Below are positions 9,469-18,791 of a stretch of 64,000 nt of DNA, piece after piece. The stretch lies in NCBI RefSeq assembly GCF_034313965.1, contig NZ_JAVIWQ010000002.1:1178001-1242000 (forward strand), written 5' to 3'. Both the position numbers and the translations under genes were made by a program. The notes under the pieces were generated by a model. It was given only the letters and a program-made list of their open reading frames with translations. It searched no databases and was not told the DNA's origin. Every line of letters begins with the position of its first letter. The first letter of the stretch is position 1. The DNA is from Herbaspirillum sp. RTI4. Its GTDB lineage: Bacteria > Pseudomonadota > Gammaproteobacteria > Burkholderiales > Burkholderiaceae_D.

Positions 9469-10698
9469 ATGATAACCAGCCCGCTTTCGCCTCCACTCTC
9501 TGTAACGGAAAAATCCGGCATGTCCGGCATGGAAATACGCGCCAGCGCTTCGCTGGCCTCGATTTTTGCCTTGCGCATGTTGGGTCTATTCCTGTTCCTG
9601 CCGATCTTTGCGGTCTATGCCAAAACTCTGCCGGACGGTGCCAACGCCAGTCTGGTCGGGCTGGCCATGGGCATGTACGGCCTGGCCCAGTCCTTCGGGC
9701 AAATCCCCTTCGGCATGGCTTCCGACCGTTATGGTCGCAAGCGCATCATCGTGATTGGCCTCATTTTGTTTGCCATCGGCTCTTTCATCGCCGCCAGTGC
9801 CGATAGTGTTTTCTGGATCATGATCGGGCGGGCAGTGCAGGGCGCAGGGGCCATTTCCGCAGCGATCACGGCCTTCATTGCCGACTCCACGCGTGAACAG
9901 CACCGCACCAAGGCCATGGCGATGGTCGGTGCCAGTATCGGGCTGACCTTTGCGGCATCGATGGTGATCGCACCGCTGCTGTATAGCTGGATAGGGATGA
10001 GCGGAATTTTCGTGCTGACTGGCGTGCTGTCGCTGGCGGCGATCGGCGTGGTTCTGTTCGTCGTGCCGGATGCGCCGATGGTGAGTGCCGGTCGTGTGCC
10101 GCTGATGCAAATAGTGAAGCATGGCGAATTGATGCGACTCAATTTCGGCGTGTTCGTGCTGCACATGGGACAGGTGGCAATGTTCATGGTGCTGCCGTCG
10201 GCCATGGTGCAATACCTGGGTCTGCCGGTGGAGCAGCACTGGAAAGTCTATCTGCCGGTGGTGCTGGCCTCTTTCCTGTTCATGCTGCCGCCCGTTTTCA
10301 TCGGTGAAAAACACGGCAAGATGAAGCAAGTCTTTGTACTGGCGATTGGTTTGCTGCTGGCGGTGCAGGCCGGTATGTGGGCGGCGCTGTCGCATCCGGG
10401 CACGCATTGGGGCGTGCTGGTCGGCTTGCTGCTGGCTTTTTTCATTGCCTTCAATGTACTGGAAGCGTGTCAGCCCTCGCTGGTTTCACGGATCGCGCCG
10501 CCGTCCTCCAAGGGCTCGGCGCTGGGCGTGTACAACACGCTGCAATCGCTGGGCTTGTTTGCCGGCGGTGCCATTGGCGGCCTGCTGCGCCAATATGAAG
10601 GACCGGCCTCGGTTTTCATCTTGTGCGCGGTAGCGACGGCGATCTGGCTGGTCGTGGCGCTGAAGATGAAAAATCTGCCAAGGCGGGGGCAGGCCTGA
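9469..10698 (+). CDS. MFS transporter (YajR-like family)
   Basis: A 12-segment major facilitator of about 409 residues. The MFS motif A is present in the first intracellular loop (GMASDRYGRKR), and motif C-like glycines follow (GRAVQGAGAISAA), suggesting an exporter. It resembles the YajR group but ends without the C-terminal ferredoxin-like domain. The frame is open from 9340; the start could be the ATG at 9469 or that at 9520 (MSGMEIRASAS), which has a purine-rich stretch upstream. In many Burkholderiales an MFS gene sits between uvrA and ssb; here both neighbours have been pushed away. Substrate unknown. Confidence 0.8.
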   Translation: MITSPLSPPLSVTEKSGMSGMEIRASASLASIFALRMLGLFLFLPIFAVYAKTLPDGANASLVGLAMGMYGLAQSFGQIPFGMASDRYGRKRIIVIGLILFAIGSFIAASADSVFWIMIGRAVQGAGAISAAITAFIADSTREQHRTKAMAMVGASIGLTFAASMVIAPLLYSWIGMSGIFVLTGVLSLAAIGVVLFVVPDAPMVSAGRVPLMQIVKHGELMRLNFGVFVLHMGQVAMFMVLPSAMVQYLGLPVEQHWKVYLPVVLASFLFMLPPVFIGEKHGKMKQVFVLAIGLLLAVQAGMWAALSHPGTHWGVLVGLLLAFFIAFNVLEACQPSLVSRIAPPSSKGSALGVYNTLQSLGLFAGGAIGGLLRQYEGPASVFILCAVATAIWLVVALKMKNLPRRGQA

Positions 10699-10840
10699 CG
10701 GTGATTTGTCTTTTTCCAAAGAAAAAAAGCGATGTAATGGGTGATGCGACTGCCAAGTTGACTATCAATCATCCGGGCGGCGCGTTCCAGTAACTACGTC
10801 CATTGTCAGTTACTACAGCCATCTTCTGAAAACGTCACAA

Positions 10841-10885
10841 ACAACGCAAAAACAACGCAAAAACAACGCAAAAACAACGCAAAAA
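10841..10885. repeat. Short tandem repeat, 11-bp unit
   Basis: Four perfect copies of ACAACGCAAAA immediately 3' of the convergent LysR gene. No hairpin terminator was seen at this junction. Confidence 0.85.
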
Positions 10886-10886
10886 C

Positions 10887-11786
10887 TCACTCCGAAAAAT
10901 GCGTGGCGATAAAGCCGCGCAGCCACACATTGCCGGGGTCCTGATTGTAGCGACGGTGCCAGAAAATATTGGTTTGCAGCGCGGGCAGCCGCAATGGCGG
11001 GCGCAGATAGCTCAGGTTGAAGGGCGTTGCGGCGCGTTCCGCCAGTTTTTGCGGCACGGTCACTACCAGATCGGTGCTGCTGAGGATATACGGCACTGCC
11101 GTGAAATGCGGCACTCTGTAGGTACCGCGAAAACCCGCCTGTTCCAGCTTCTGATTGATTTTGTCGTAGGGACTTTCCAGCGAGTCGACAATCAGATGCT
11201 GCGCCGCCTGAAATTCGCGCAGTCCCGGTTTGCCTTCGCTCAGCGCATGTCCGTTCCGAAACAGACTGACGTAGTGCTGCTCGAATAAGCGTCGCTGATA
11301 CCAGCCGGTGGAAACGTCGTCGAAAGCGCCTATGGCCAGATCGACCCGTCCGGCCGCCATTTCCGTATTCAAATCCAGATTCCCGGCGCGCACCGTGGCG
11401 ATCTGCACCTGCGGCGCGGCGCTGCTGGCTTTTTCCATCAGCACCGGCATGAAATACACCTCGCCGACATCGGTCATGGCAATCGTGAACTGCCGCTGAC
11501 TGGTGGCGGGATCGAATTCCTGCTCCCGATTCAGCGCCCGCGTCACTTGCGCCAGCGCGCTGGCGATCGGTTCGGCCAGCTGCTCCGCAAACGGGGTCGG
11601 CTGCATGCCCTGCGCTGTGCGCACGAACAATTCATCGTTGCAGGTACGACGCAATCGGGCCAGTGCATTGCTGACCGCCGACTGCGACAAGCCCAGTCGC
11701 TTGGCAACGGCCGAAATCTGGCGTTCCTGAAATATCTCCTGGAAAACCACCAGCAGATTCAAATCGATATCGCGGACTTCTACCAT
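10887..11786 (-). CDS. LysR-family transcriptional regulator
   Basis: A 299-residue LTTR: the N-terminal winged helix-turn-helix (about residues 7-65) contains SAVAKRLGLSQSAVSNALAR, and a periplasmic-binding-like effector domain follows. It is divergent from the AAHS transporter gene and close to hmgA-fahA-maiA, so it probably controls transporter and/or homogentisate genes. The region from 91 to about 300 residues resembles the NodD/NahR/LinR type used for aromatic inducers. An AT-rich near-palindrome in the divergent gap is a candidate operator. Inducer not deducible. Confidence 0.85.
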   Translation of the reverse strand: MVEVRDIDLNLLVVFQEIFQERQISAVAKRLGLSQSAVSNALARLRRTCNDELFVRTAQGMQPTPFAEQLAEPIASALAQVTRALNREQEFDPATSQRQFTIAMTDVGEVYFMPVLMEKASSAAPQVQIATVRAGNLDLNTEMAAGRVDLAIGAFDDVSTGWYQRRLFEQHYVSLFRNGHALSEGKPGLREFQAAQHLIVDSLESPYDKINQKLEQAGFRGTYRVPHFTAVPYILSSTDLVVTVPQKLAERAATPFNLSYLRPPLRLPALQTNIFWHRRYNQDPGNVWLRGFIATHFSE

Positions 11787-11810
11787 TATTGATTTCGTGA
11801 ATGATTTACA

Positions 11811-11833
11811 TTTTTGTATTTATATACCAAAAA
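11811..11833. promoter_or_regulatory. Candidate LysR operator in divergent promoter
   Basis: An imperfect palindrome with outer arms TTTTTGTAT and ATACCAAAAA lies 24 bases upstream of the LysR start, in the gap shared with the AAHS transporter. LTTRs bind interrupted palindromes of T-N11-A type; this is the only such symmetric site I see in the gap. Confidence 0.4.
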
Positions 11834-12010
11834 TTGGCGGCATGCACTAGAGTCTCGCACACCCAATAAAAAACAAAAGAGCCTTCGATCAAGCTACTGC
11901 GCGCTGTCATTTCCCTGCGGTGACGCTCTCCGTACTTGATTTCAGGTTCCAAAAAAATAACGGTGATGCACATGCATTGCCGCTATCCAGACATCCTTAA
12001 GGAGGAGACG

Positions 12011-13333
12011 ATGAAAACAAACGAGATCAATATCGATCAGGTAGTAGAGCAAAGCCGTGTTGGCGCATTTCAGATCGGTTTACTGGTGCTGTGCGGGCTG
12101 TGCCTGATCATGGATGGCTTCGACATTCAGGCAATGGGCTATGTCGCGCCCGCCATCATCGGCGACTGGCACATCAGCAAAGCCAGTCTGGGCCCGGTAT
12201 TCGGTGCAGGGCTGTTCGGCATGCTGCTCGGTTCGCTGATATTGACCCCCGTGGCAGATCGTTGGGGACGACGTCCGGTGCTACTCGTTTCGACCTTTTT
12301 CTTTTCCGTTTGCATGCTGGTGACGACGCAGTTGCAAAGCCTCGACAGCTTGCTGATTGTGCGTTTCATCACCGGTCTGGCGTTGGGCAGCATCATGCCG
12401 AATGCCATGGCGCTGGTGGGTGAATATAGCCCGTCCGGTTCGCGTGTCACCCGCATGATGTGGATTTCCTGCGGCTTTACCGTCGGCGCGGCCATGGGCG
12501 GTTTTGTCAGCGCGGCGCTGATTCCGGCCTTCGGCTGGCGCGCCGTGTTCTGGGTGGGCGGACTGGTGCCGCTGGCGCTGTGGGTGGCGATGCTGTTCTG
12601 GCTGCCGGAATCGATGCAATTCCTGATCGTGCGCAAACGCCCGCTGGAACAGGTCAAACGCTGGCTGCATAAACTCGATCCGGCGCTGAAGATCGATGCC
12701 GACAGTCGCATTGTCGCGCAAGAAGCGCCCGCCACCGGGATGCCGGTCGCCGAGTTGTTCCGCGGCGGTCGTGCCAACGTCACGCTGCTGCTGTGGCTGA
12801 TCAGCTTCATGAATCTGATCAATTTGTATTTCTTGTCGAACTGGCTGCCGACCCTGATCAAGGACGCCGGTTATTCCACTCAGGCCGCCTTGCTGATCGG
12901 CACTTCCTTGCAGGTCGGCGGCATCGTCGGTACGCTGGTGCTGGGCAGCGTCATCAAGCGCGTCGGCTTTACACGCGTGTTGGGAAGCTGTTTTGTCGCC
13001 GCGTGTATTGCGATTGCCATGATCGGGCAGGTGGCCGCTATTCCGGCGCTGCTGTTCATCAGCGTCGTGGTGGCTGGGTTTTGCGTGGTGGGCGGACAAC
13101 CGGCGGTCAATGCGCTGGCCGGGACGTATTACCCCACGGCCTTGCGTTCGACCGGTATCGGCTGGGCGCTGGGCATAGGCCGCATCGGTTCGGTTCTCGG
13201 GCCGGTGATTGGCGGACAGTTGATTGCCATGCAGTGGTCGAACGGATCGCTGTTTATGGCGGCGGCAGTACCGGCCGTGATTTCTGCATTGACCGTAGCG
13301 CGGCTGCACTGGAGTAGTCGTTCATTCAAGTAA
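12011..13333 (+). CDS. MFS transporter, aromatic acid:H+ symporter (AAHS/PcaK-like)
   Basis: A 440-residue 12-segment MFS protein. The first segment contains the family pattern (CLIMDGFDIQAMGYVAP, with the conserved Asp pair), and loop 2-3 carries ADRWGRRPVL. The PcaK/BenK family imports aromatic acids with protons. The start is the ATG at 12011, preceded by a strong AAGGAGGA site; upstream in-frame codons back to 11936 are not family-like. Divergent LysR gene and downstream hmgA suggest import of an aromatic acid that drains to homogentisate. The exact substrate is inferred. Confidence 0.85.
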   Translation: MKTNEINIDQVVEQSRVGAFQIGLLVLCGLCLIMDGFDIQAMGYVAPAIIGDWHISKASLGPVFGAGLFGMLLGSLILTPVADRWGRRPVLLVSTFFFSVCMLVTTQLQSLDSLLIVRFITGLALGSIMPNAMALVGEYSPSGSRVTRMMWISCGFTVGAAMGGFVSAALIPAFGWRAVFWVGGLVPLALWVAMLFWLPESMQFLIVRKRPLEQVKRWLHKLDPALKIDADSRIVAQEAPATGMPVAELFRGGRANVTLLLWLISFMNLINLYFLSNWLPTLIKDAGYSTQAALLIGTSLQVGGIVGTLVLGSVIKRVGFTRVLGSCFVAACIAIAMIGQVAAIPALLFISVVVAGFCVVGGQPAVNALAGTYYPTALRSTGIGWALGIGRIGSVLGPVIGGQLIAMQWSNGSLFMAAAVPAVISALTVARLHWSSRSFK

Positions 13334-13334
13334 G

Positions 13335-13456
13335 GGAACCACTGATTACGCTACTGCGCGGCGCAATCTCAGGACAGCGATGCTCACCGTACGCAAAGTA
13401 CGACTGCGCTTCCTATCCTGAGCCTGCGTCGCTCGCTACGCTTACGCAGCGGTTCC
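13335..13456. repeat. REP/REPIN-like imperfect palindrome
   Basis: The 122-bp gap between the transporter gene and hmgA is one long interrupted palindrome. Outer arms GGAACCACTG and CAGCGGTTCC pair at 9 of 10 positions. Inner arms TCAGGACAG and CTATCCTGA also pair, and a central CGTACGCAAAGTACG forms the tip. This layout is typical of extragenic palindromic elements found in many copies per genome. It could attenuate read-through into hmgA. No second copy was noticed in this window. Confidence 0.6.
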
Positions 13457-13491
13457 GGTAGGTTCTACACACAATTTGAAAGGAGTGTTCC

Positions 13492-14826
13492 ATGAGTCAA
13501 CTGGAAAAACCGGTTCAGCCGGTCGTGTCTGCGAAGGCGGGGTATCAATCCGGCTTCGCCAATGAGTTTGCCACCGAGGCGTTGCCGGGGGCTTTGCCGG
13601 TCGGGCGCAATTCGCCGCAGCATGCGCCTTACGGTTTGTATGCCGAGCAGTTGTCCGGTGCGGCTTTCACTGCGCCGCGTGCCAGCAACCGCCGCTCCTG
13701 GCTGTACCGGATTCGGCCTGCCGCCATGCATTCCCCGTTTGTGCAGATCGATAAGGGCTTGCTGCGCAGCAGTTTCGACGAAGTCGCCACGCCGCCGAAC
13801 CAGTTGCGCTGGGACCCTTTACCGATGCCGGTTGCGCCTACCGATTTCATCGACGGTCTCATCACCGTGGCCGGCAATGGTTCGCCGGAAGCGCAAAGCG
13901 GCTGCGCTATCCATCTGTACGCGGCGAATCAGTCCATGCAAGACCGGTTTTTCTACAACGCCGATGGTGAATTGCTGATTGTGCCGCAGCAGGGGCGCTT
14001 GGAAATTCGCACTGAACTCGGCCTGCTGGAACTGGAACCGCAGGAAATCGCCGTGATTCCGCGCGGTGTGCGTTTTCAGGTGCGTTTGCCCGATGGCGCA
14101 GCGAGTGGGTATGTCTGTGAAAATTACGGTTCCCTGTTTCGCTTACCCGACCTGGGGGTGATCGGTTCCAACGGTCTGGCCAATCCACGCGATTTCCTCA
14201 CGCCGCAGGCCTGGTATGAAGACCGTGAAGGGACGTTTGCACTGGTCGCTAAATTCAGCGGCAATTTGTGGCAAGCGGAGATGAGCCATTCGCCGCTCGA
14301 CGTAGTAGCCTGGCATGGCAATTTCGCCCCCTACAAATACGATCTGCGCAATTTCAATACGATAGGTTCTATCAGCTACGACCATCCCGATCCGTCGATT
14401 TTTCTGGTCTTGCAGGCGCAGAGCGATACCGCCGGCGTCGATACGATCGACTTCGTGATTTTCCCGCCGCGCTGGCTGGTGGCGGAAAACACGTTCCGTC
14501 CGCCCTGGTTTCATCGCAATATCGCCAGCGAATACATGGGCCTGATCGATGGCGTCTACGATGCCAAGGCCGAGGGCTTTCTGCCCGGCGGCGGTAGCTT
14601 GCACAATTGCATGAGTCCGCATGGCCCCGACGTCGCCACGTTTGAAAAAGCCAGCCGCATCGATACCAGCCGTCCGGCCAAAGTCGAGGCGACGATGGCC
14701 TTCATGATAGAGACGCGGCAGATTATCCGCCCGACGCGCTTTGCGTTGGAAACACCGGCCTTGCAGCGCGATTACTATCGTTGCTGGCAAGACTTCAGGA
14801 AACATTTTTCACCGGAGCAAGCATGA
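13492..14826 (+). CDS. hmgA: Homogentisate 1,2-dioxygenase
   Basis: A 444-residue Fe(II) ring-cleaving dioxygenase that opens homogentisate to maleylacetoacetate. The iron ligands map to H341 and E347 ([12 protein letters not shown]) and H377 (SPHGPD); the 6- and 30-residue spacings equal those of human HGD (H335, E341, H371). The N-terminal [19 protein letters not shown] is a family hallmark. AAAGGAGTG precedes the ATG. The stop overlaps the fahA start (ATGA). Together with fahA and maiA this covers homogentisate to fumarate plus acetoacetate. 4-hydroxyphenylpyruvate dioxygenase is not in the window. Confidence 0.96.
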   Translation: MSQLEKPVQPVVSAKAGYQSGFANEFATEALPGALPVGRNSPQHAPYGLYAEQLSGAAFTAPRASNRRSWLYRIRPAAMHSPFVQIDKGLLRSSFDEVATPPNQLRWDPLPMPVAPTDFIDGLITVAGNGSPEAQSGCAIHLYAANQSMQDRFFYNADGELLIVPQQGRLEIRTELGLLELEPQEIAVIPRGVRFQVRLPDGAASGYVCENYGSLFRLPDLGVIGSNGLANPRDFLTPQAWYEDREGTFALVAKFSGNLWQAEMSHSPLDVVAWHGNFAPYKYDLRNFNTIGSISYDHPDPSIFLVLQAQSDTAGVDTIDFVIFPPRWLVAENTFRPPWFHRNIASEYMGLIDGVYDAKAEGFLPGGGSLHNCMSPHGPDVATFEKASRIDTSRPAKVEATMAFMIETRQIIRPTRFALETPALQRDYYRCWQDFRKHFSPEQA

Positions 14827-16160
14827 CGATGGCACTCAACGAAACCCACGCCCCTGAGCTGCGCAGCTGGGTCGAATCCGCTAACCAGCCCGGTAGCGAT
14901 TTCCCGATACAGAACCTGCCGTTCGGCGTATTCCGGCGGCGCAGCGAGGGCGCGCAGTCGGCCTGGCACGTCGGCGTTGCCATCGGTGACGCTATTCTGG
15001 ATTTGCATACGGTGATTGATGCAGGTGCCTTCTCCGCAGAACCGGCGCTGGCGCAACAGGCGCTCAAGGCGGCCGGCGGCGAAAGTCTGAACGCGTTGAT
15101 GGCACTCAATGTTGCGGCATGGTCGGCTTTGCGCTTGTCGCTGTCGCGCTCGCTGCGCGTCGGTTCGCCTGTGCAGTCCACCTTGCAGGCGGCGCTGGTC
15201 GCGCAAAAGGACGTGGAATTTGCCTTGCCGGCGCAGATTGGCGATTACACGGATTTTTACACCTCGGTGCATCACGCCACGGCAATCGGCAAGTTGTTCC
15301 GTCCCGACCAGCCCTTGCTGCCGAATTACAAATGGGTGCCGATCGGCTATCACGGTCGCTCTTCCTCGATTGCGGTCGGGCCGCAGCAATTCCGCCGTCC
15401 CTTGGGACAGACCAAGCCGCCGGAGGCAGATGCCCCGGTGTTCGGCCCCAGCAAGCGCATGGATTACGAAATGGAAGTCGGCATCTTTATCGGCAGCGGC
15501 AATGCGCCGGGCGACGCCATCGCACTCGATCAGGCAGAAGCCAATGTGTTCGGTCTGTGCCTGCTCAATGACTGGTCGGCGCGCGATATTCAGGCCTGGG
15601 AATATCAACCGCTAGGCCCTTTTTTGGCGAAGAATTTTGCCAGTACCATCTCCCCCTGGGTGGTGACGCTGGAAGCGCTGGCCCCTTACCGTCTGGCATG
15701 GAGCCGCGACGCCGCCGATCCGCAGCCTTTGCCCTATCTCGATTCGGCCGCCATGCGCGAGTCGGGCGCGTTTGACATCGAACTGGAAGTCGCTCTGCAA
15801 ACCTCGGCGATGCGGCAAGCAGCGCAGCCGCCGCAGCGTTTGTCGCTGTCGAATTTCCGCTATTCGTACTGGAGCGTGTCGCAACTGGTGACGCATCACA
15901 CGGTCGGCGGTTGTAATTTGCGGCCGGGCGATTTGCTGGGTTCCGGCACGCAATCCGGTCCTGCACCGAGCGAAGCCGGTTCGTTGCTCGAATTATCCGC
16001 AGGTGGAAAACAGCCGATCCAGCTGACCAATGGCGAATCCCGGACTTTCCTCGAAGATGGCGATACCGTGGTCATGCGTGCCTGGGCGCAGCGTCCCGGC
16101 CTTGCGCGTATCGGCTTCGGTGAACTCAGCGGAACCTTGCTGCCGGCACGGACGGCGTAG
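14823..16160 (+). CDS. fahA: Fumarylacetoacetase
   Basis: A 445-residue hydrolase that splits fumarylacetoacetate to fumarate and acetoacetate, the last step of tyrosine/homogentisate breakdown. Metal-site motifs of the family are present: [12 protein letters not shown], the acidic [11 protein letters not shown] and [19 protein letters not shown]. The chosen ATG ([11 protein letters not shown]) overlaps the hmgA stop by four bases; an earlier in-frame ATG at 14781 lies inside hmgA. It is followed 29 bases later by maiA. Confidence 0.95.
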   Translation: MTMALNETHAPELRSWVESANQPGSDFPIQNLPFGVFRRRSEGAQSAWHVGVAIGDAILDLHTVIDAGAFSAEPALAQQALKAAGGESLNALMALNVAAWSALRLSLSRSLRVGSPVQSTLQAALVAQKDVEFALPAQIGDYTDFYTSVHHATAIGKLFRPDQPLLPNYKWVPIGYHGRSSSIAVGPQQFRRPLGQTKPPEADAPVFGPSKRMDYEMEVGIFIGSGNAPGDAIALDQAEANVFGLCLLNDWSARDIQAWEYQPLGPFLAKNFASTISPWVVTLEALAPYRLAWSRDAADPQPLPYLDSAAMRESGAFDIELEVALQTSAMRQAAQPPQRLSLSNFRYSYWSVSQLVTHHTVGGCNLRPGDLLGSGTQSGPAPSEAGSLLELSAGGKQPIQLTNGESRTFLEDGDTVVMRAWAQRPGLARIGFGELSGTLLPARTA

Positions 16161-16189
16161 ACCTGGTCGCTAGAAAAGAAAGGCTTGTC

Positions 16190-16837
16190 ATGTCACTGTC
16201 GCTCTATAGCTATTTCCGCAGTTCTGCCGCGTATCGGGTACGGATTGCGCTGAATCTGAAAGCTTTGCCGCATAGCATCCTGCCGGTGCATTTGGTCCGT
16301 AACGGCGGCGAACAACTGAGTGCGGCGTTTGTCAGCATCAACCCGCAAGCGCTGCTGCCGGTGCTGGAAGATGGCGATCTCCACATTAGTCAGTCGCTGG
16401 CGATTCTGGAATATCTGGAAGAGACCGCGCCGACACCGCCCTTACTGCCGAAAGCGGCGGCCGACCGCGCCCGGGTGCGTCAGTTGGCGCTGGCGATTTG
16501 TTGCGAAATCCATCCGCTCAATAATCTGCGCGTGTTGCGATTTCTCACCGGAGAGCTGGGGCTGGATGCGGCTGCCAAGGACCGGTGGATACGTCACTGG
16601 CTGGAACAGGGACTGGCGGCGCTCGAAGTCGAGATCGCCAGCGGTCCTGCGGGAGTTTTTTGTTTTGGCGATACGCCGACGCTGGCCGATTGCTGTCTGA
16701 TTCCGCAACTGTTCAACGCCCGTCGCTCACAACTCGATCTGACGCCTTACCCGCGTCTGATCGCGATAGAGAATGCCTGTAATAACTTGCCGGCTTTTCA
16801 CGCGGCACATCCGGCGCAGCAGATCGACGCCGAGTAG
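16190..16837 (+). CDS. maiA: Maleylacetoacetate isomerase (GST zeta class)
   Basis: A 215-residue zeta-class glutathione transferase fold. The glutathione-site motif SYFRSSAAYRVRIALN is at residues 6-21, followed by the thioredoxin-like N-domain and an all-helical C-domain. It isomerises maleylacetoacetate to fumarylacetoacetate. The order hmgA-fahA-maiA with tight spacing supports one operon. The 3' flank is immediately occupied by a pyrimidine-rich tandem repeat rather than by a visible terminator. Confidence 0.93.
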   Translation: MSLSLYSYFRSSAAYRVRIALNLKALPHSILPVHLVRNGGEQLSAAFVSINPQALLPVLEDGDLHISQSLAILEYLEETAPTPPLLPKAAADRARVRQLALAICCEIHPLNNLRVLRFLTGELGLDAAAKDRWIRHWLEQGLAALEVEIASGPAGVFCFGDTPTLADCCLIPQLFNARRSQLDLTPYPRLIAIENACNNLPAFHAAHPAQQIDAE

Positions 16838-16844
16838 TCTTGCT

Positions 16845-16897
16845 TGTCTTTTGTTTGTCTTTTGTTTGTCTTTTGTTTGTCTTTTGTTTGTCTTTTG
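16845..16897. repeat. Pyrimidine-rich tandem repeat, 11-bp unit
   Basis: Almost five copies of TGTCTTTTGTT run from 8 bases after the maiA stop. The last copy is degenerate. Strong strand asymmetry (almost only T, G, C on the + strand) might favour unusual DNA or RNA structure. Confidence 0.88.
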
Positions 16898-16947
16898 CTT
16901 TTCTGTTGCCCGGCAGTCGAACCGTCGGGCAGCAGAGGTATTGTCAA

Positions 16948-16990
16948 CGCAACTACCTGCGCAACTACCTGCGCAACTACCAGCGCAACA
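16948..16990. repeat. Tandem repeat, 12-bp unit, overlapping the nrsF stop
   Basis: Three and a half copies of GCAACTACCTGC. The last copies run into the 3' end of the minus-strand NrsF-like gene: its stop codon and last codons (LLRW) are inside the repeat, so repeat expansion or loss could change that protein's C-terminus. Confidence 0.8.
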
Positions 16991-17618
16991 AGCGTGGCCC
17001 CAGCAGCGCGCCGAGCAATGTCGGCATTCCTATTCCCAGCACGTACCACACGCCCCAGAACGGCACACCCATTTCAGGGCAATGCAGGCAATACACTACG
17101 GTGGCGGCTGCGCCGGCGAGTAGTCCGCCGATGGCGCCGGCCAGACGCAAGCGCGTCGGTGCCAGCCCGCGCATGGCCCAGAACACCGCGATGAAAGAGG
17201 GTATCGACAGCAAGGCTATATTGAATGGGCAAGTGCGCCAGCTCACCCCCATGAGCAGTGCTACGCGCTGATCTTCAGGTGTCAGCCAGAGCGAGATGAG
17301 CGCGGCAATCCATACGACAAACAGTGGCGCGGAGAGGGCGACCCAGGCATTCCCCGGACGTATTCCGGGACGCGACAGCCGCGCACTCGCCAGCAATGCC
17401 GCACCTGCCAGCACCAAAGGAAATGCCAGCTTGGCCCAGAACAAGGGCGTGACAAGCATGACGCGGATATCGGGCCGTACGCCAAAAAAGAGCAGCATCA
17501 ATACGATGGAGCCGAGGCTGCCTAGCACCAGCGCCCGGCTGAAACGCCGGGGTGCGACATGCCGTTCGACCGGCGCTACGCCAGCCGATAGCAGGGAAAT
17601 AAAATCGGTAGTTTTCAT
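16977..17618 (-). CDS. NrsF-like (DUF1109) membrane anti-sigma factor
   Basis: A 213-residue membrane protein with about six hydrophobic segments and a short cytoplasmic N-terminus (MKTTDFISLLSAGVAPV), the layout of the NrsF/DUF1109 family. In Caulobacter, NrsF holds the ECF factor SigF inactive at the membrane and releases it under metal stress. Two conserved-type Cys residues are visible (RTCPFN and LHCPEMG). Its start overlaps the sigma gene's stop by four bases, so the pair is coupled. It faces the bufferin operon, the expected target of the sigma factor. Confidence 0.82.
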   Translation of the reverse strand: MKTTDFISLLSAGVAPVERHVAPRRFSRALVLGSLGSIVLMLLFFGVRPDIRVMLVTPLFWAKLAFPLVLAGAALLASARLSRPGIRPGNAWVALSAPLFVVWIAALISLWLTPEDQRVALLMGVSWRTCPFNIALLSIPSFIAVFWAMRGLAPTRLRLAGAIGGLLAGAAATVVYCLHCPEMGVPFWGVWYVLGIGMPTLLGALLGPRLLRW

Positions 17619-18223
17619 GATGATGGTGATGACGACGATACAAGGCGAATTTTCAATGCCAGTGCCTTTAGTCCCCGATGTATCCCAATTTTGACAGCCG
17701 ACTCGGAAAGGCCGGTCAGTTGTGCTGTTTCGACCACCGACATGCCTTGCAATTTGACGTGCAGGATAGGCAGGCGCTGCCGATCCGGTAATTGCGTCAG
17801 CAATTTATCGATATCGCGTTTGGCATCGGCCGGTTCCTCGTCGGAATCGGCGAGTACTTCCAGATAATCGTCCAAAGGTTCGCTGCGCCCGTCGTGCCGC
17901 GACCGCGCCCGCAGAAAATCCATCAGCTTGTAGCGGGCAATCGCATACACCCATGCCGTCAAGGGCTGGTCTGATCGATACGTATGGCGACCGTTATGCA
18001 CGGCTAGTAATGTTTCTTGCACGATGTCCTCAAGTTCGTCCTGCCAGCGGAACAGGCGTTTTTTCAGGAAAGCCCGTAAGCGAATACTGAGTTCCTGCAA
18101 GAACAGGTGATAGGAAGCGGCATCGCCCTCCATACCGGCCAGCAGCAGAATTTTCAGTCGCTCTTCAACGGGATGCGCTGTTGCTGTTCTTGTCGCTGTT
18201 CTTGTTTCTATTATTCGCGTCAT
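17615..18223 (-). CDS. ECF RNA polymerase sigma factor (SigF-like)
   Basis: Up to 202 residues with region 2 (ELEDIVQETLLAVH, then PLTAWVYAIARYKLMDFLR) and region 4 (VVETAQLTGLSESAVKIGIHRG) of ECF sigma factors; the TRTATRTATA N-terminus is encoded by a 12-bp duplication and is probably not conserved. It is coupled to the downstream NrsF-like anti-sigma gene. A perfect GTAACC-N16-CGAA match lies over its annotated start (see promoter entry). If that promoter is used, translation must begin downstream, for example at the ATG at 18133. Divergent bufferin genes have the same motif, so autoregulation plus bufferin control is expected. Confidence 0.85.
   Translation of the reverse strand: MTRIIETRTATRTATAHPVEERLKILLLAGMEGDAASYHLFLQELSIRLRAFLKKRLFRWQDELEDIVQETLLAVHNGRHTYRSDQPLTAWVYAIARYKLMDFLRARSRHDGRSEPLDDYLEVLADSDEEPADAKRDIDKLLTQLPDRQRLPILHVKLQGMSVVETAQLTGLSESAVKIGIHRGLKALALKIRLVSSSSPSS
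18184..18207. repeat. 12-bp duplication inside the sigma gene 5' end
   Basis: Two copies of a GCTGTTCTTGTC-like unit encode the low-complexity TRTATRTATA stretch on the minus strand. Confidence 0.6.
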
Positions 18224-18239
18224 CGGAGGTTCTGGTTAC
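18214..18239 (-). promoter_or_regulatory. SigF-type promoter motif at the sigma gene start
   Basis: On the minus strand GTAACC (18239-18234) and CGAA (18217-18214) are separated by exactly 16 bases, equal to the consensus reported for Caulobacter SigF promoters. The -10 element lies just inside the longest sigma reading frame, so the transcript would start near 18207. Confidence 0.6.
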
Positions 18240-18359
18240 AGTGAACATGAAATAAATAGGGTGGCGTATGCCAGGCTGCGGCGAACGCTTGCGGAATAGT
18301 ACCTGATGCCTTGGCAGGCTTGCTCCGACCGGTTGGCATAAAAATATTTTGCACCCGCT

Positions 18360-18385
18360 GTAACCGGCGATGGTGTGCCGGCGAA
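18360..18385 (+). promoter_or_regulatory. SigF-type promoter of the bufferin operon
   Basis: GTAACC (18360-18365), 16 bases, CGAA (18382-18385), oriented towards bufA with about 100 bases of leader. It is an exact match to the SigF consensus and the second such match in 170 bases, facing the opposite direction to the first. Confidence 0.75.
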
Positions 18386-18490
18386 TTACTTTGCAGATCG
18401 CTTGTTCAATGTAACGCGTCTTGCAGCAGGCCGAATCGGCGATCAACCCTATGTAGCTCGATCAATCACCTTTTGAATGGAATCCACATC

Positions 18491-18769
18491 ATGAACGCAT
18501 ATAAATTCGCTACCGCTGCCTTTACTCTTGCTGCGTTGACCTCCGGCGTTGCCATGGCACAAGAAAAAGCCATGCCAGCTAAACCAGCTATGGAAAAATG
18601 TTATGGCGTTTCCATGTCCGGCAAAAACGATTGCAAGGCAGGCGAAGGCACTACCTGTGCCGGCACGTCGAAAATGGATTATCAGACTAATGCCTGGAAA
18701 AACGTACCCGCCGGTACTTGCACCACGATCAAGACGCCGCACGGCATGGGTTCGCTGAAGTCGGTTTGA
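18491..18769 (+). CDS. bufA: Bufferin precursor (DUF2282, BufA1-type metallophore)
   Basis: A 92-residue Sec-exported peptide: hydrophobic signal segment at residues 5-22 with likely cleavage after AMA (23). The short mature part carries exactly four Cys (37, 48, 56, 77) in the DUF2282 pattern ([27 protein letters not shown]). Bufferins are ribosomal peptides whose Cys residues are modified by an MNIO enzyme and which bind copper in the periplasm. The bufB (DUF692) and bufC (DUF2063) genes follow directly. The SigF-type promoter upstream suggests metal-stress induction. Confidence 0.9.
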   Translation: MNAYKFATAAFTLAALTSGVAMAQEKAMPAKPAMEKCYGVSMSGKNDCKAGEGTTCAGTSKMDYQTNAWKNVPAGTCTTIKTPHGMGSLKSV

Positions 18770-18791
18770 TTTTTACCTTCGCCTGCACATC

